DNA of 64,000 bases from Marinobacter sp. S6332 (GTDB taxonomy: Bacteria; Pseudomonadota; Gammaproteobacteria; Pseudomonadales; Oleiphilaceae), in contig NZ_JALKAP010000004.1 of NCBI RefSeq assembly GCF_023016045.1, positions 186,001-250,000 of the forward strand, given 5' to 3'. Within the stretch, counting starts at the first letter, position 1. Each line of letters starts with the position of its first letter. Shown here piece after piece: positions 18,352 to 27,543 of the stretch. The position numbers and the translations under genes were made by a program. The notes beneath the pieces are model-generated. The model ran no database searches, was not told where the DNA came from, and saw only the letters and a list, made by a program, of their open reading frames with translations.

Positions 18352-19827
18352 ATGGCTCTCGGTATTAATACCAACGTTGCATCACTGTCCGCTCAGAACC
18401 AGTTGAACAAGTCACAGAACCAGTCCAACCAGGCTCTTGAGCGTCTTTCTTCTGGCCTGCGTATTAACTCGGCAAAAGACGACGCTGCCGGTTTGGCAAT
18501 TTCTAACCGTTTTGAATCTCAAATTCGCGGCTTGAACCAAGCAACCCGTAATGCTAACGACGGTATCTCTTTGGCCCAGACGGCTGAAGGTGCGCTGGAT
18601 GAGACCAGTAACATTCTACAGCGGGTTCGTGAGTTGGCTGTTCAGTCCGCTAACGCATCAAACTCTTCTTCGGATCGTCAAGCGTTGCAAGACGAAGTGA
18701 ATCAGCTGACATCAGAGTTGGATCGCATTGCGACCACCACAAACTTCAATGGCCAGAAATTGTTTGATGGCTCGTTTGGCTCGGTCCAGTTTCAGGTTGG
18801 CGCTAATGCTAACGAGACCATTTCGGCATCAACATCTAACCTCCGCACAGACAAGTATGGTAACAATCAGGTCATAGCTAGCGGTGCGGCCGCGTCGAGT
18901 GGATCTACTAATGGCGTGACATCTGGGTCAGTCGCGATTAATGGTTATTTGGGGTCAGAGGATATTGCGATTGCATCGGGCGGTGCATCTTCTAAGGATA
19001 TTGCAGCAGATATTAATTCTAAAACTGCTGATACTGGAGTAACTGCAACAGCACGTACGGAAGTTGATTTGACGTTCACTGCCTCTGGTAGCTACACCTT
19101 GAATCTGACATCTGAAAATAGTGATGCGCAATCAGTGTCCTTCACTCTTGATGCTAAAGAAGGTCAAGACGCTCTTTCAGCGGCGGTAGCGGCGATTAAT
19201 GATCAGTCGTCCAAGACGGGTGTTGCTGCTCAAGTAGCAGATGATGGTAAGTCAGTGGTTTTGACTAACGAAACCGGTGCCGATATTAAGGTTGGTGATA
19301 CATCTGTGCAGAATGCCGGAAACGTGGAGGTAAAAAAGCAGTACCGAGATGATAGCGGGGAGCTAAAGGACGCAGGCGCAGCTCAAACTTTAACGGGAGA
19401 TACAACCGCCGAGGATATCATTAGTAGCGGGTATTTGCAGCTTGATTCAGATCGTTCCTTCGCTGTTGCCGTCACTACTTCTAACGCGTTCGCAGACGTT
19501 GGCTCTGAAATGAGAAAGGTGTCTGAGCTTGACGTGACATCGTTTGAAAGTGCAACTCAAGCGTTGAAAACCGTTGATGCTGCACTGAACAACATCAGCT
19601 CACAGCGCGCGAAGTTTGGCGCAATCCAAAGCCGCTTTGAAAGCACCATCTCTAATCTAGAGTCCACCAGCACAAACCTGAGCGCCGCTCAGAGCCGGAT
19701 TCTTGACGCAGACTTTGCAGCAGAAACCGCCAAGCTGTCCAAGGCTCAGGTACTGCAGCAGGCTGGTATCTCAGTACTGGCACAGGCAAATGCTCGTCCG
19801 CAGCAGGTTCTTTCCCTCCTGCAGTAA
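18352..19827 (+). CDS. fliC: Flagellin B
   Basis: Second filament subunit, 491 residues, with intact ends ([18 protein letters not shown] and [39 protein letters not shown]). The central domain differs from flagellin A apart from hook-IN-like segments such as [20 protein letters not shown] and [18 protein letters not shown]. The start follows AAGGGGAAGC. Sigma-28 promoter upstream, terminator immediately downstream. It is encoded on the strand of flaG-fliD-fliS, while flagellin A faces the other way on the far side of the glycosylation genes. Confidence 0.97.
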   Translation: MALGINTNVASLSAQNQLNKSQNQSNQALERLSSGLRINSAKDDAAGLAISNRFESQIRGLNQATRNANDGISLAQTAEGALDETSNILQRVRELAVQSANASNSSSDRQALQDEVNQLTSELDRIATTTNFNGQKLFDGSFGSVQFQVGANANETISASTSNLRTDKYGNNQVIASGAAASSGSTNGVTSGSVAINGYLGSEDIAIASGGASSKDIAADINSKTADTGVTATARTEVDLTFTASGSYTLNLTSENSDAQSVSFTLDAKEGQDALSAAVAAINDQSSKTGVAAQVADDGKSVVLTNETGADIKVGDTSVQNAGNVEVKKQYRDDSGELKDAGAAQTLTGDTTAEDIISSGYLQLDSDRSFAVAVTTSNAFADVGSEMRKVSELDVTSFESATQALKTVDAALNNISSQRAKFGAIQSRFESTISNLESTSTNLSAAQSRILDADFAAETAKLSKAQVLQQAGISVLAQANARPQQVLSLLQ

Positions 19828-19842
19828 GGGATTAGCGGTAAC

Positions 19843-19868
19843 AACCGGAACCTTCGGGTTCCGGTTTT
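19843..19868 (+). terminator. Terminator after flagellin B
   Basis: A 10-bp stem AACCGGAACC/GGTTCCGGTT closed by a TTCG tetraloop and followed by TT. It separates the abundant flagellin transcript from flaG. Confidence 0.85.
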
Positions 19869-19896
19869 AAGCCGTTTAAGGATAGTGAGGTGAGCT

Positions 19897-20334
19897 ATGA
19901 ATGACGTTAACCTGAACAACCCGGATTTCAAGCTGGCGCGTTCTGGCGCGCAGGCACCGGCAAGGGCAATGTCGTCATCTCAGGCCGAAGGCAGGAATGC
20001 CTCCGAGCTTGCTCCTTCATCAACCGGGCGCGTTTTGCCAAATCAATCGACTTCCCAGGCCCAAGACGTTTCAAAAGCTGAGCAATTGCAGAAGCGAAAT
20101 GAAGCGCAGCAGGAAGAGTTGAAGGGTGCGGTTTCGCAGCTGAATGATTATGTTCAGAATGTCCAAAGGGATCTGCAGTTCGAGGTTGATAACGATATGG
20201 GACAGACCATTGTGAAAGTGGTGGATCAGCAAACCCAGAAAGTTATTCGCCAGATTCCAGATGAAGTGGCAATGAGGTTGGCAGAGAAATTGCAGCAAGA
20301 TGAACCGCTGACGTTGTTTAACATCAAGGTGTAG
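19897..20334 (+). CDS. flaG: FlaG-family flagellar protein
   Basis: 145 residues. The N-terminal half is low-complexity and probably disordered. The C-terminal FlaG domain carries LQFEVDNDMGQTIVKVVD, VIRQIPDEVAMRLAEKL and the final TLFNIKV. FlaG influences filament length in polar flagellates. Preceded by AGTGAGGTGAGCT. Confidence 0.92.
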   Translation: MNDVNLNNPDFKLARSGAQAPARAMSSSQAEGRNASELAPSSTGRVLPNQSTSQAQDVSKAEQLQKRNEAQQEELKGAVSQLNDYVQNVQRDLQFEVDNDMGQTIVKVVDQQTQKVIRQIPDEVAMRLAEKLQQDEPLTLFNIKV

Positions 20335-20376
20335 GTACTCGGTACCTGTGGTTTGAGGTTAGCAATGGTTTTTCAG

Positions 20377-20411
20377 CACCGCCGTACCTGACAAAGGCCC
20401 GGCGGTGTTTT
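20377..20411 (+). terminator. Terminator after flaG
   Basis: CACCGCC at 20377-20383 pairs with GGCGGTG at 20401-20407, followed by TTTT. fliD then has its own sigma-28 promoter. Confidence 0.75.
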
Positions 20412-20467
20412 GCGTTTTGGGCTAAGCTAGTCTTAACAGCCAGTTACAAAATTGGTAGAGAAAAAGG

Positions 20468-20494
20468 CAAAGTTTTGCCGCTCTCTGCCGATAA
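20468..20494 (+). promoter_or_regulatory. Sigma-28 promoter of fliD
   Basis: CAAAGTTT, 11 bases, then the perfect -10 GCCGATAA. Seven of eight -35 bases and all -10 bases match FliA consensus. It lies about 44 bp before the fliD start. Confidence 0.9.
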
Positions 20495-20537
20495 CCGGAA
20501 TAGATAAAGAGATTCGCCCCCTCGAGGAGGCATTGTT

Positions 20538-22511
20538 ATGGCAGGCATTTCATCATTAGGTATTGGTTCCGGGGTATTGAACTCGGATCTCGTGGATCAG
20601 TTGGTCGCGGCTGAACGCAAGCCCGTTGAAGATCGGCTTAACTTTAAAACCCAGCGTGCAGAAACGCTTATTTCCGCTTATGGCACTTTACGTAGCGCCG
20701 TAACGGAACTGCGGTTGCCTATGAGGCAACTCAGCGCCCCAGATAACCTCAAGGCGTTTTCTGCCAGTTCCTCCAATGAAGATATTGCTGTAACGGTTGA
20801 TAGCAGTAAGGCTAGCCGTGGCTCCTACAGTGTGAAAGTTCTGGGGTTGGCTCAGGCTCAATCTTTGGCTTCCAACACCTTTGCAGATCGCGACTCTTCG
20901 TCGGTAGGTACGGGCACCTTTACCATTTCATCCGGTGAAGACTCGGCAACGCTTACCATCGACGGTTCAAACAATACGCTTCAAGGTCTCGCCAATGCGA
21001 TTAATGAAGCGGGTGTTGGGGTGTCTGCAGGCATTGTGGATACAGGCAGCGGCTATCGGCTTGTTATGTCGTCTGAAAATACCGGTATAGAAAACGCTAT
21101 CAATATTTCTGTTTCAGACGATGACGGGCTAGATGAAGACGGTGCTGGGCTGTCGCAGTTTGCCTTTAATGGTTCGGTGCAGAATCTGGACGAAACCATT
21201 GCAGCGAAAGATGCCTCTGTTGAGATAAACGGTATCGAGATCACTCGCTCTACTAATACCTTTGATAACGTAATTGACGGACTGTCGTTCGAGGCGAAAG
21301 CTGAGGGTGCAACTTCAACTGTTAAGGTTGATCAAGACTTTGGTGCAGTTGCGGATAGAGTTGGCGCGTTTGTCGAAAAGTTCAATGCCTTGCAGTCGAC
21401 CATTAAAGGTTTGTCGGGTTACAACGCCGACACGGGGCAGGGAGGTATCCTCTCTGGCGATACGTCTGTGCGGGCTATTCAGTCTCAACTGCGTAACGTT
21501 TTAACACGTGTTGTACCGGGTTTAGAGAATGCAAGCATTCGAACCATGGCCGATGTAGGCATTACAACCGATTATGAAACCGGTGGTTTGACATTTGATC
21601 GCGCTAAATTTGAAGAGCAGCTCAAAGCTAACCCGGATGATGTGACGGCGCTTTTTGCCGAGCAGGGGCGCGTATCGGATGCTGGCGTTGAGTTTGTTAA
21701 GGCTGGCAGTGGCACTGAGCGTGGCAATTATGAAATTGATATTACCCAGCCAGCTACGCGCGGTGGAGTTGCAGGGACCGCGCCTTTGGCGTCAGGAGTC
21801 ACTATTGACGGAACCAATGACGAGCTGGAACTCACTATTGACGGCAAAACGACGGTTAATCTGCAACTGACCCAGCAAACCTACGCCACGGCTCAGGAGC
21901 TTGCCGATGAGATTCAGAGTCAGCTAGACAGTAATACCGCACTGAATTCGGCTGGACAGTCCGTACGTGTTGGTTTAGATGGAACAGGAGCTCTCACGTT
22001 TACATCTGGGCTTTATGGTAGTAGCTCGAACGTTAGTGTTATGTCTGTGGAAGATGGAACTTCACTTGGGCTGTCCGTGCAAACCGGGATACTGGGTAAA
22101 GATGTAGCAGGAACTGTAGGTGGTCAGGAAGCAACGGGCGAGGGCCAAATGCTTACGGTTGTGGGTGCTGGCGGTGCTAAGGGCATGCAGTTGCGCATTA
22201 GCGGGGATGAAGCCCGCACCTATGGCAATGTGAAGTTTATCGAAGGAATCGGTGAGAGCGCTGTTAACCTGGTAACCAGCATTGTGGGGCCTGACGGAAC
22301 GCTTGATACCAAAACCAGTAGTTTGACTCGCGATTTGGAGCGTATTCAGGAAGAGCGAGTTCGGCTGGATGACAGGATCGCTTCATATCAGGAGCGCTTG
22401 GTTAGTCAATTTACTGCCGCGGACTCACTGATTGCCCAATTAAACAGCACTGGGGATTATCTGACGCAGCAGTTAGCTGCTTTGGCGCCTGAGAACTTTA
22501 ACAAGAAGTGA
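20538..22511 (+). CDS. fliD: Flagellar hook-associated protein 2 (filament cap)
   Basis: Caps the growing filament and helps flagellin fold into place. 657 residues, longer than the E. coli protein (about 470), with extra central material. N-terminal ISSLGIGSGVLNSDLVDQLVAAERKP (residues 4-29) is the family signature. Hook-IN-type repeats occupy the centre (GTFTISSGEDSATLTIDG; YEIDITQPATRGG), and the C-terminal coiled coil (LERIQEERVRLDDRIASYQ) ends in FTAADSLIAQLNSTGDYL. GAGGAGG precedes the ATG. Confidence 0.95.
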   Translation: MAGISSLGIGSGVLNSDLVDQLVAAERKPVEDRLNFKTQRAETLISAYGTLRSAVTELRLPMRQLSAPDNLKAFSASSSNEDIAVTVDSSKASRGSYSVKVLGLAQAQSLASNTFADRDSSSVGTGTFTISSGEDSATLTIDGSNNTLQGLANAINEAGVGVSAGIVDTGSGYRLVMSSENTGIENAINISVSDDDGLDEDGAGLSQFAFNGSVQNLDETIAAKDASVEINGIEITRSTNTFDNVIDGLSFEAKAEGATSTVKVDQDFGAVADRVGAFVEKFNALQSTIKGLSGYNADTGQGGILSGDTSVRAIQSQLRNVLTRVVPGLENASIRTMADVGITTDYETGGLTFDRAKFEEQLKANPDDVTALFAEQGRVSDAGVEFVKAGSGTERGNYEIDITQPATRGGVAGTAPLASGVTIDGTNDELELTIDGKTTVNLQLTQQTYATAQELADEIQSQLDSNTALNSAGQSVRVGLDGTGALTFTSGLYGSSSNVSVMSVEDGTSLGLSVQTGILGKDVAGTVGGQEATGEGQMLTVVGAGGAKGMQLRISGDEARTYGNVKFIEGIGESAVNLVTSIVGPDGTLDTKTSSLTRDLERIQEERVRLDDRIASYQERLVSQFTAADSLIAQLNSTGDYLTQQLAALAPENFNKK

Positions 22512-22565
22512 TCCCGGCTAAAGAATTGATCATTCCGGCGTAGCCGGTGACAAATGAGGTTAATC

Positions 22566-22967
22566 ATGAACGGTTTACAAGCTTACCAACGGGTAAACAC
22601 ACAGACCAGTATCACCGATGCAGATCCACATAAGCTGATCCAGCTTCTGTATAACGGCGCACTGGAACGTATCAACATGGCCAAAGCCCGCATGCAGGCT
22701 AAAGACTATGCTGGCAAAGGTAAGTTGATTACCAAGGCCATTGAAATTATTGGCGGCTTGCGTAGCTTTCTAGATTTTGAAAAGGGCGGTGATTTAGCCG
22801 CTCAGCTAGAAGCACTCTACGACTACATGGAGCGTACACTGTTTGAAGCCAACGCTAAGAATGATGTAGCTAAGCTAGATGAAGTGGCTAACCTGCTTCG
22901 CTCCATCAAAGATGGCTGGGATGGTATTCGTGAAGAGGCCGTGGGGCAGTCTGCTCAGGTTGGTTAA
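22566..22967 (+). CDS. fliS: Flagellar export chaperone FliS
   Basis: Binds the flagellin C-terminus to keep subunits unfolded before export. 133 residues with AYQRVNTQTSITDADPHKLI and LLYNGALERINMAKARM, the family pattern. I chose the ATG at 22566 because TGAGGT lies just before it. An ATG 12 bases upstream is in frame but has no good ribosome site. It follows fliD by 54 bases and is probably cotranscribed. Confidence 0.94.
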   Translation: MNGLQAYQRVNTQTSITDADPHKLIQLLYNGALERINMAKARMQAKDYAGKGKLITKAIEIIGGLRSFLDFEKGGDLAAQLEALYDYMERTLFEANAKNDVAKLDEVANLLRSIKDGWDGIREEAVGQSAQVG

Positions 22968-22982
22968 AGGTTGAAGTGGTTC

Positions 22983-23164
22983 CCCCCCCTCTCCCTCGGT
23001 CCCTCTCCCGCAAGGGGAGAGGGAAGACTACTCCCTATTTCTCAGGCTGCAGTCTTTAGCCCCTCTCCCTCGGTCCCTCTCCCACAAGGGGTGAGGGGAA
23101 GATTACTCCCCAAGTGTCAGGCAGCAGTCTTTAGCCCCTCTCCCCTCGCGGGAGAGGGGGTGAC
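22983..23164 (+). repeat. GC-rich palindromic repeat array, block III
   Basis: Three more palindromes of the CCCCTCTCCC/GGGAGAGGG type, separated by two copies of a 40-base spacer containing AGGC(T/A)GCAGTCTTTAGCCCC. The spacer differs from that of blocks I and II, so this is a second subfamily. It lies between fliS and argG, where it fills most of a gap of nearly 300 bp. Confidence 0.88.
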
Positions 23165-23260
23165 GTTCCCTCCCGCTCCCAATAGCCAACTCCCCCACCA
23201 TCCCGTACAATACGTCCCTTCTTTTCAATACATCCATTCTATTCAGTCTGGAGCACAGAC

Positions 23261-24472
23261 ATGTCTGATATCAAAAAGGTCGTTCTGGCCTATTCCGGTG
23301 GCCTGGATACGTCCGTTATTGTTCGCTGGTTGCAGGATACTTATAACTGCGAAGTGGTTACCTTTACCGCCGACATCGGCCAGGGCGAGGAAGTTGAGCC
23401 TGCCCGTGCTAAAGCAGAAGCCTTGGGCGTTAAGGAAATCTACATCGAGGACTTGCGCGAAGAGTTTGTGCGCGATTACGTGTTCCCGATGTTCCGTGCG
23501 AATACCATTTATGAGGGTGAGTACCTGCTGGGCACTTCTATCGCCCGCCCTCTGATTGCCAAGCGTTTGATTGATATTGCTAACCAAACCGGTGCCGATG
23601 CTATTTCCCACGGTGCAACGGGTAAGGGTAATGATCAGGTTCGTTTTGAGTTGGGTGCCTACGCGCTTAAGCCGGGTGTAAAAGTGATTGCGCCTTGGCG
23701 TGAGTGGGATTTGAATTCCCGTGAGAAGCTGCTGAAATACTGTGAAGAACGCAATATTCAGGTGGACATGAAGCCGGGCAAATCGCCTTACTCCATGGAT
23801 GCCAACCTGCTGCATATTTCCTACGAAGGCATGAACCTGGAAGATCCCTGGTCGGAAGCCGAGGACGATATGTGGCGCTGGAGTGTGTCTCCGGAAGCTG
23901 CTCCTGATAAGCCGACTTACGTTGAGCTTACTTACCGCAAGGGCGACATCGTCGCTGTTGACGGTGTGGAGATGAAGGCTCATGAAGTGCTGGAAACCCT
24001 GAACAAGGTTGCTGGTGCTAACGGTATTGGCCGTTTGGATATTGTTGAGAACCGTTACGTGGGTATGAAGTCCCGCGGTTGCTACGAAACACCGGGCGGC
24101 ACCATTATGCTGCCAGCCCACCGCGCGATTGAGTCCATCACTCTGGACCGTGAAGTAGCGCATCTTAAAGACAGCCTGATGCCCCGTTATGCTGAGGTGA
24201 TTTACAACGGCTACTGGTGGTCGCCAGAGCGTGAGGCTCTGCAAGCGTTGATCGACCAGACTCAGGAATACGTGAACGGTGTTGTTCGTCTAAAGCTTTA
24301 CAAAGGCAATGTAGACGTTGTTGGCCGTAAATCTGACGATTCCCTGTTCGATGAGACTATCGCGACCTTTGAAGAAGATCACGGTGCTTACGATCAGAAG
24401 GATGCGGAAGGCTTCATCAAGCTGAATGCACTGCGCCTGCGGATTGCTGCGGGGAAAGGTCGCAAGCTTTAA
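23261..24472 (+). CDS. argG: Argininosuccinate synthase
   Basis: Condenses citrulline and aspartate using ATP in arginine synthesis. 403 residues. N-terminal PP-loop [13 protein letters not shown], then [10 protein letters not shown], the citrulline/aspartate-binding [15 protein letters not shown], and EGMNLEDPW. The start follows TCTGGAGCACAGAC. Single gene. Downstream is the inverted-repeat element at 24511-24611. Confidence 0.97.
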   Translation: MSDIKKVVLAYSGGLDTSVIVRWLQDTYNCEVVTFTADIGQGEEVEPARAKAEALGVKEIYIEDLREEFVRDYVFPMFRANTIYEGEYLLGTSIARPLIAKRLIDIANQTGADAISHGATGKGNDQVRFELGAYALKPGVKVIAPWREWDLNSREKLLKYCEERNIQVDMKPGKSPYSMDANLLHISYEGMNLEDPWSEAEDDMWRWSVSPEAAPDKPTYVELTYRKGDIVAVDGVEMKAHEVLETLNKVAGANGIGRLDIVENRYVGMKSRGCYETPGGTIMLPAHRAIESITLDREVAHLKDSLMPRYAEVIYNGYWWSPEREALQALIDQTQEYVNGVVRLKLYKGNVDVVGRKSDDSLFDETIATFEEDHGAYDQKDAEGFIKLNALRLRIAAGKGRKL

Positions 24473-24510
24473 GTTTTAGCTAAGCGGCTGGCAAATAGTC
24501 AGGCAGGTCG

Positions 24511-24611
24511 GGGCGGGCAGAGCCTCCCAGAAACGTGGAGCGCCAAGGATGGCGCGACCGAGCCCTACAGGGAAGTATTCACGGGCGTTTTCTGGGAGGC
24601 TCTGCCCGCCC
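24511..24611. repeat. Long inverted-repeat element, copy A
   Basis: Left arm 24511-24535 and right arm 24586-24611 are complementary over 25 bp with one bulged base (GGGCGGGCAGAGCCTCCCAG begins the left arm). The 50-nt loop, read on the minus strand, shares GTGAATAC, TCCCTGT and CGCCATCC(T/A)TGGC with the loops of copies B and C, although the arms differ. It lies between convergent argG and the AraC-type gene, so it could end transcription from both sides, but no T-run follows. Confidence 0.85.
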
Positions 24612-24624
24612 AGGCCGTTTATGC

Positions 24625-25650
24625 TCAGCTAACAGGCTTCGATTGCCTAAACTCCCCAGGCGTCATCCCCGCCACTGCTTTAAACTTCCGATGAAACGAC
24701 GTAGTTTCACTGTATCCCAGCCTTAATGCGATATCCGGAATCCCCAAGTCACTGTTCAGTAGATAATCCTCCGCCATTTTCTGGCGAACCTCATCCAGTA
24801 GCTTCTGATAAGAAACACCTTCCTGGCTCAACTTACGTTGCAAGGTTCGGCTGGTAACACCCAGATCCTCAGCCACCATATCTTGTCGGGTTATGCCATG
24901 CATCAACTGTTTCTGAATGCTCTGTTTTACCTGAGATATCAGATCGGTATCCGTGTCCAGCGAAGCCAGTTGGGTGAGGGCATGCGCCTCTAACGTTTTG
25001 CGCAACAGGGGGTCTGGTTGTCGCAGGCGAGTTTCCAACAGTTCTTGCTTTAAGGTTATGGAATCCTCATCGGCACCAAAGTGTACGGGGCAATTCCAGC
25101 GCCTTTGGTAAGCCTGCTCCAGATCTTCGCCGGGGGATTGTCGTTTCAATCGCACGTTGGTGGGGGAGGCGGCTGTATCGTCTGCAAGCCAGCGGGCATA
25201 GTTAACCCAGGAGGCGAAAACATTGTCTACAACTTGTGGTCGTACAATCGGGTCATCGTAGTTGCAGTTCCAAGTGAGCTTGATAGAGCCTTGCGCCATG
25301 GTGAGGCCAGTTGTGCCCATGTCGCCCACTAGTTTTTCAAACGGTGCAATCCGGGCGACGGCTTCTCCCAGCGTGGCGCAGCTCATGGTGATGTAGCCCA
25401 GCACGCTGTATGAGCCCGGCTGCACGAAATCCCCGGTTTCCAGTCCAAGTATGGGGTTGTTGGTATGCTGACACAGTAAGCGGATGAAGCTTTGAAACTG
25501 TTCACCGTTAATTCGGCCTTCGTCGGAATCCAGAATGGCGGAATTAAGACCCACCTGTTTAAAAAGGGCGGTAGTGTCGGCACCTGCGGATTCGGCGGCG
25601 CGGGTATATTGCCGGAGCGCGGCGACAGAGGCGGTTCCAAGGTTTTTCAT
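24625..25650 (-). CDS. AraC-family transcriptional regulator
   Basis: 341 residues from the chosen ATG. The N-terminal part matches the Arabinose-binding-like domain of the OruR/AraC subgroup (GLETGDFVQPGSYSVLGYITMSCATL). The C-terminal double helix-turn-helix is clear: VAEDLGVTSRTLQRKLSQEG and IPDIALRLGYSETTSFHRKF, then GMTPGEFR. The frame extends 31 codons upstream, but that part does not resemble the family, and MKNLGTASVAALRQY is a typical start. The effector and targets are unknown. No adjacent metabolic operon hints at them. Confidence 0.88.
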   Translation of the reverse strand: MKNLGTASVAALRQYTRAAESAGADTTALFKQVGLNSAILDSDEGRINGEQFQSFIRLLCQHTNNPILGLETGDFVQPGSYSVLGYITMSCATLGEAVARIAPFEKLVGDMGTTGLTMAQGSIKLTWNCNYDDPIVRPQVVDNVFASWVNYARWLADDTAASPTNVRLKRQSPGEDLEQAYQRRWNCPVHFGADEDSITLKQELLETRLRQPDPLLRKTLEAHALTQLASLDTDTDLISQVKQSIQKQLMHGITRQDMVAEDLGVTSRTLQRKLSQEGVSYQKLLDEVRQKMAEDYLLNSDLGIPDIALRLGYSETTSFHRKFKAVAGMTPGEFRQSKPVS

Positions 25651-25740
25651 GTTGGCTGCACAGTTGCTAGAAATTATGACCAGAGTATAACGAAACTTGC
25701 GCCGAACGACTTTAAGCTTGGGAGTTGTCTGGGGGAAAAA

Positions 25741-25773
25741 CAAAAAGGCCAGCTAAGAAGCTGGCCTAAAAAA
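25741..25773 (-). terminator. Terminator after the response-regulator gene
   Basis: AGGCCAGCT (25746-25754) pairs with AGCTGGCCT (25759-25767). Flanking A and T runs make it work on both strands; on the minus strand it would stop reads from the gene at 25958-26929. A second hairpin (GGCGGAGG/CCTCCGCC, 25833-25859) lies between. Confidence 0.8.
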
Positions 25774-25957
25774 GGAGAACAAACGAAAGTGCCTGAAAAA
25801 TTCGTTAATTCGGTGGATTTCCCATTTGGCGGCGGAGGTACAACTCGGCTCCTCCGCCATGGGGGATACTGCTTAAATCCACAATTTCAGAATAGGACTT
25901 TCGCTTTAATATGTCTGTGTGTGATGTGTGTCTCAATGTTACAGATTGTTCTTTGCG

Positions 25958-26929
25958 TCAGGCGCTTGTTCCCAGCGTTGGTGTGGTCTCGGTAAATCGC
26001 CGGGTTTCGTAGGCATCTACTAAGCCGTGCACAGCCGCTTGCTCCATGTCTTGAATGGATGGCGTGCCATGCTGTGCATCTGCCTTGCATAGCGCCATAC
26101 CTGCTTCGACGGAAATATAGCCAGCCGTGGTTTTCAGTGCTTTATGGTTAATACCATCGAAAACCCGGCGGAAGGCGGTTGTTGTGCAGTGATCGCTGTT
26201 GGGGAAATACGCAATAAGTGCGAACTGGTTGTCGCCCACACGGCATAATACATCAATAGGGCGAATCAGGGTGCTTAGCCTGCGAGCGATACCAACCGCC
26301 AGTTCGGACATCACCGTGGGTGGGTGCTTGCGCTTCAACTCTTGCCAGTTTCGAATCCCGCACAGCACATAGGCGGATGCGCCACCTCTGGATTCTGCAT
26401 GCCGAAGCATTTTGTTAAGGCGGTCGCGGCCGTAACGGTGGTTGCAAAGCCCAGTTTCCAGGTCAATGATATTGCTGGATTCGAGTTCGCGGTTGTTCTC
26501 GATGAGCAGGGCGTTGGCGCGCAACAGTGTGTTCTGGCGATCTGCCATGCGGTCTGCAGCAAAAATTCGCGGAATTAGTTGCTTGGTCATGTCGGACTTG
26601 TAAATGAAGTCATCCACGCCCCGATCAAAGGCTTCTGCCAAGGCTTCTACGCTCTCCCGAGCAGTCAGCAGAATCACATAAGTGTAGTGATTAATCTGTT
26701 CATCCTGCTGGCGTACCCGGTCGGTTAACGCTAGCCCGTCCATTTCGGGCATCAGCCAGTCTGCAATCAGCACACTCACTGGGCGTTGTTCCATCAGTTT
26801 TAGGGCCGCTAGAGCGTCGTTGGCTATACGTACGTCGCGATATCCGGCATTTCGCAGGGTTCGGCCAACGACCATACTGCTGAATTTCGCGTCGTCTACT
26901 ACGAGGATAGGAAGATCCAGGTTTGGCAT
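25958..26929 (-). CDS. Response regulator with a degenerate GGDEF domain
   Basis: 323 residues. Residues 1-125 form a receiver domain: DD pair at 12-13, phospho-acceptor D57 (VLIADWLMPEMDG), conserved Thr in LLTARE and Lys in DFIYKS (about 111). Residues about 150-300 match a GGDEF domain (IDLETGLCNHRYGRDRLNKML), but the catalytic signature is RVGDNQFAL where GG(D/E)EF is expected. It therefore probably does not make cyclic di-GMP and may act as a binding or scaffold domain. No partner kinase is adjacent. The divergent neighbour is yajQ. Confidence 0.88.
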   Translation of the reverse strand: MPNLDLPILVVDDAKFSSMVVGRTLRNAGYRDVRIANDALAALKLMEQRPVSVLIADWLMPEMDGLALTDRVRQQDEQINHYTYVILLTARESVEALAEAFDRGVDDFIYKSDMTKQLIPRIFAADRMADRQNTLLRANALLIENNRELESSNIIDLETGLCNHRYGRDRLNKMLRHAESRGGASAYVLCGIRNWQELKRKHPPTVMSELAVGIARRLSTLIRPIDVLCRVGDNQFALIAYFPNSDHCTTTAFRRVFDGINHKALKTTAGYISVEAGMALCKADAQHGTPSIQDMEQAAVHGLVDAYETRRFTETTPTLGTSA

Positions 26930-27045
26930 TGTTACCTACTTTAACCAGTCCATTGTCAGATGCGGGGAATTCCGGGGCTTGGTATGCTTGGCCCTCACTT
27001 TAAAGCAAAGAGTATACTCGCTACAGCCTCTGGAGAATAACGATC

Positions 27046-27528
27046 ATGCCCTCTTTTGACATTGTTTCTGAAATTGACATGCACGAAGTGACCAATGCGG
27101 TGGATCAGGCCAAGCGTGATCTTGGCAATCGCTGGGACTTCAAGAACGTGGATGCGGATATTGAGCAGGATGAGAAAGGCCTTACCATTAGCGCACCGGA
27201 GGAGTTTCAGCTTGAGCAGCTAATGGATATGCTGCGAATGGCGTTCGCCAAACGCAACATTGACGGCCGTGCCCTTGCTGAAGATGGCGAAAGCAAAGCT
27301 GGCAAGCTGGTAAAACAGCACCTGCTTTTAAAGCAAGGCATTGAAACCGACATGGCAAAGAAGATTGTGAAGCTTATCAAAGATGCCAAACTGAAAGTGC
27401 AAGCCAGCATTCAGGGTGACAAGGTGCGGGTAACCGGTAAGAAAAGGGACGATCTACAAACCGCCATTGCGTTGTTGCGAGAGACGGAACTGGATGTACC
27501 TCTGCAGTTCAATAATTTTCGCGACTAA
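27046..27528 (+). CDS. yajQ: YajQ-family cyclic di-GMP-binding protein
   Basis: 160 residues, near the usual 160-165. Opens with [20 protein letters not shown] and contains RWDFKNVD and [16 protein letters not shown], all family signatures. Members bind nucleotides, and cyclic di-GMP in some bacteria. TGGAGAATAACG precedes the ATG. The next gene's frame is open right from this gene's stop. Confidence 0.96.
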   Translation: MPSFDIVSEIDMHEVTNAVDQAKRDLGNRWDFKNVDADIEQDEKGLTISAPEEFQLEQLMDMLRMAFAKRNIDGRALAEDGESKAGKLVKQHLLLKQGIETDMAKKIVKLIKDAKLKVQASIQGDKVRVTGKKRDDLQTAIALLRETELDVPLQFNNFRD

Positions 27529-27543
27529 CCCGGAGGCTCCACC

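Noticed and set aside
23243..24244. 333-codon open frame on the minus strand inside argG
   Set aside because: It mirrors the conserved argG codons on the other strand; no family likeness and no ribosome site. Long antisense frames are expected opposite GC-biased conserved genes.
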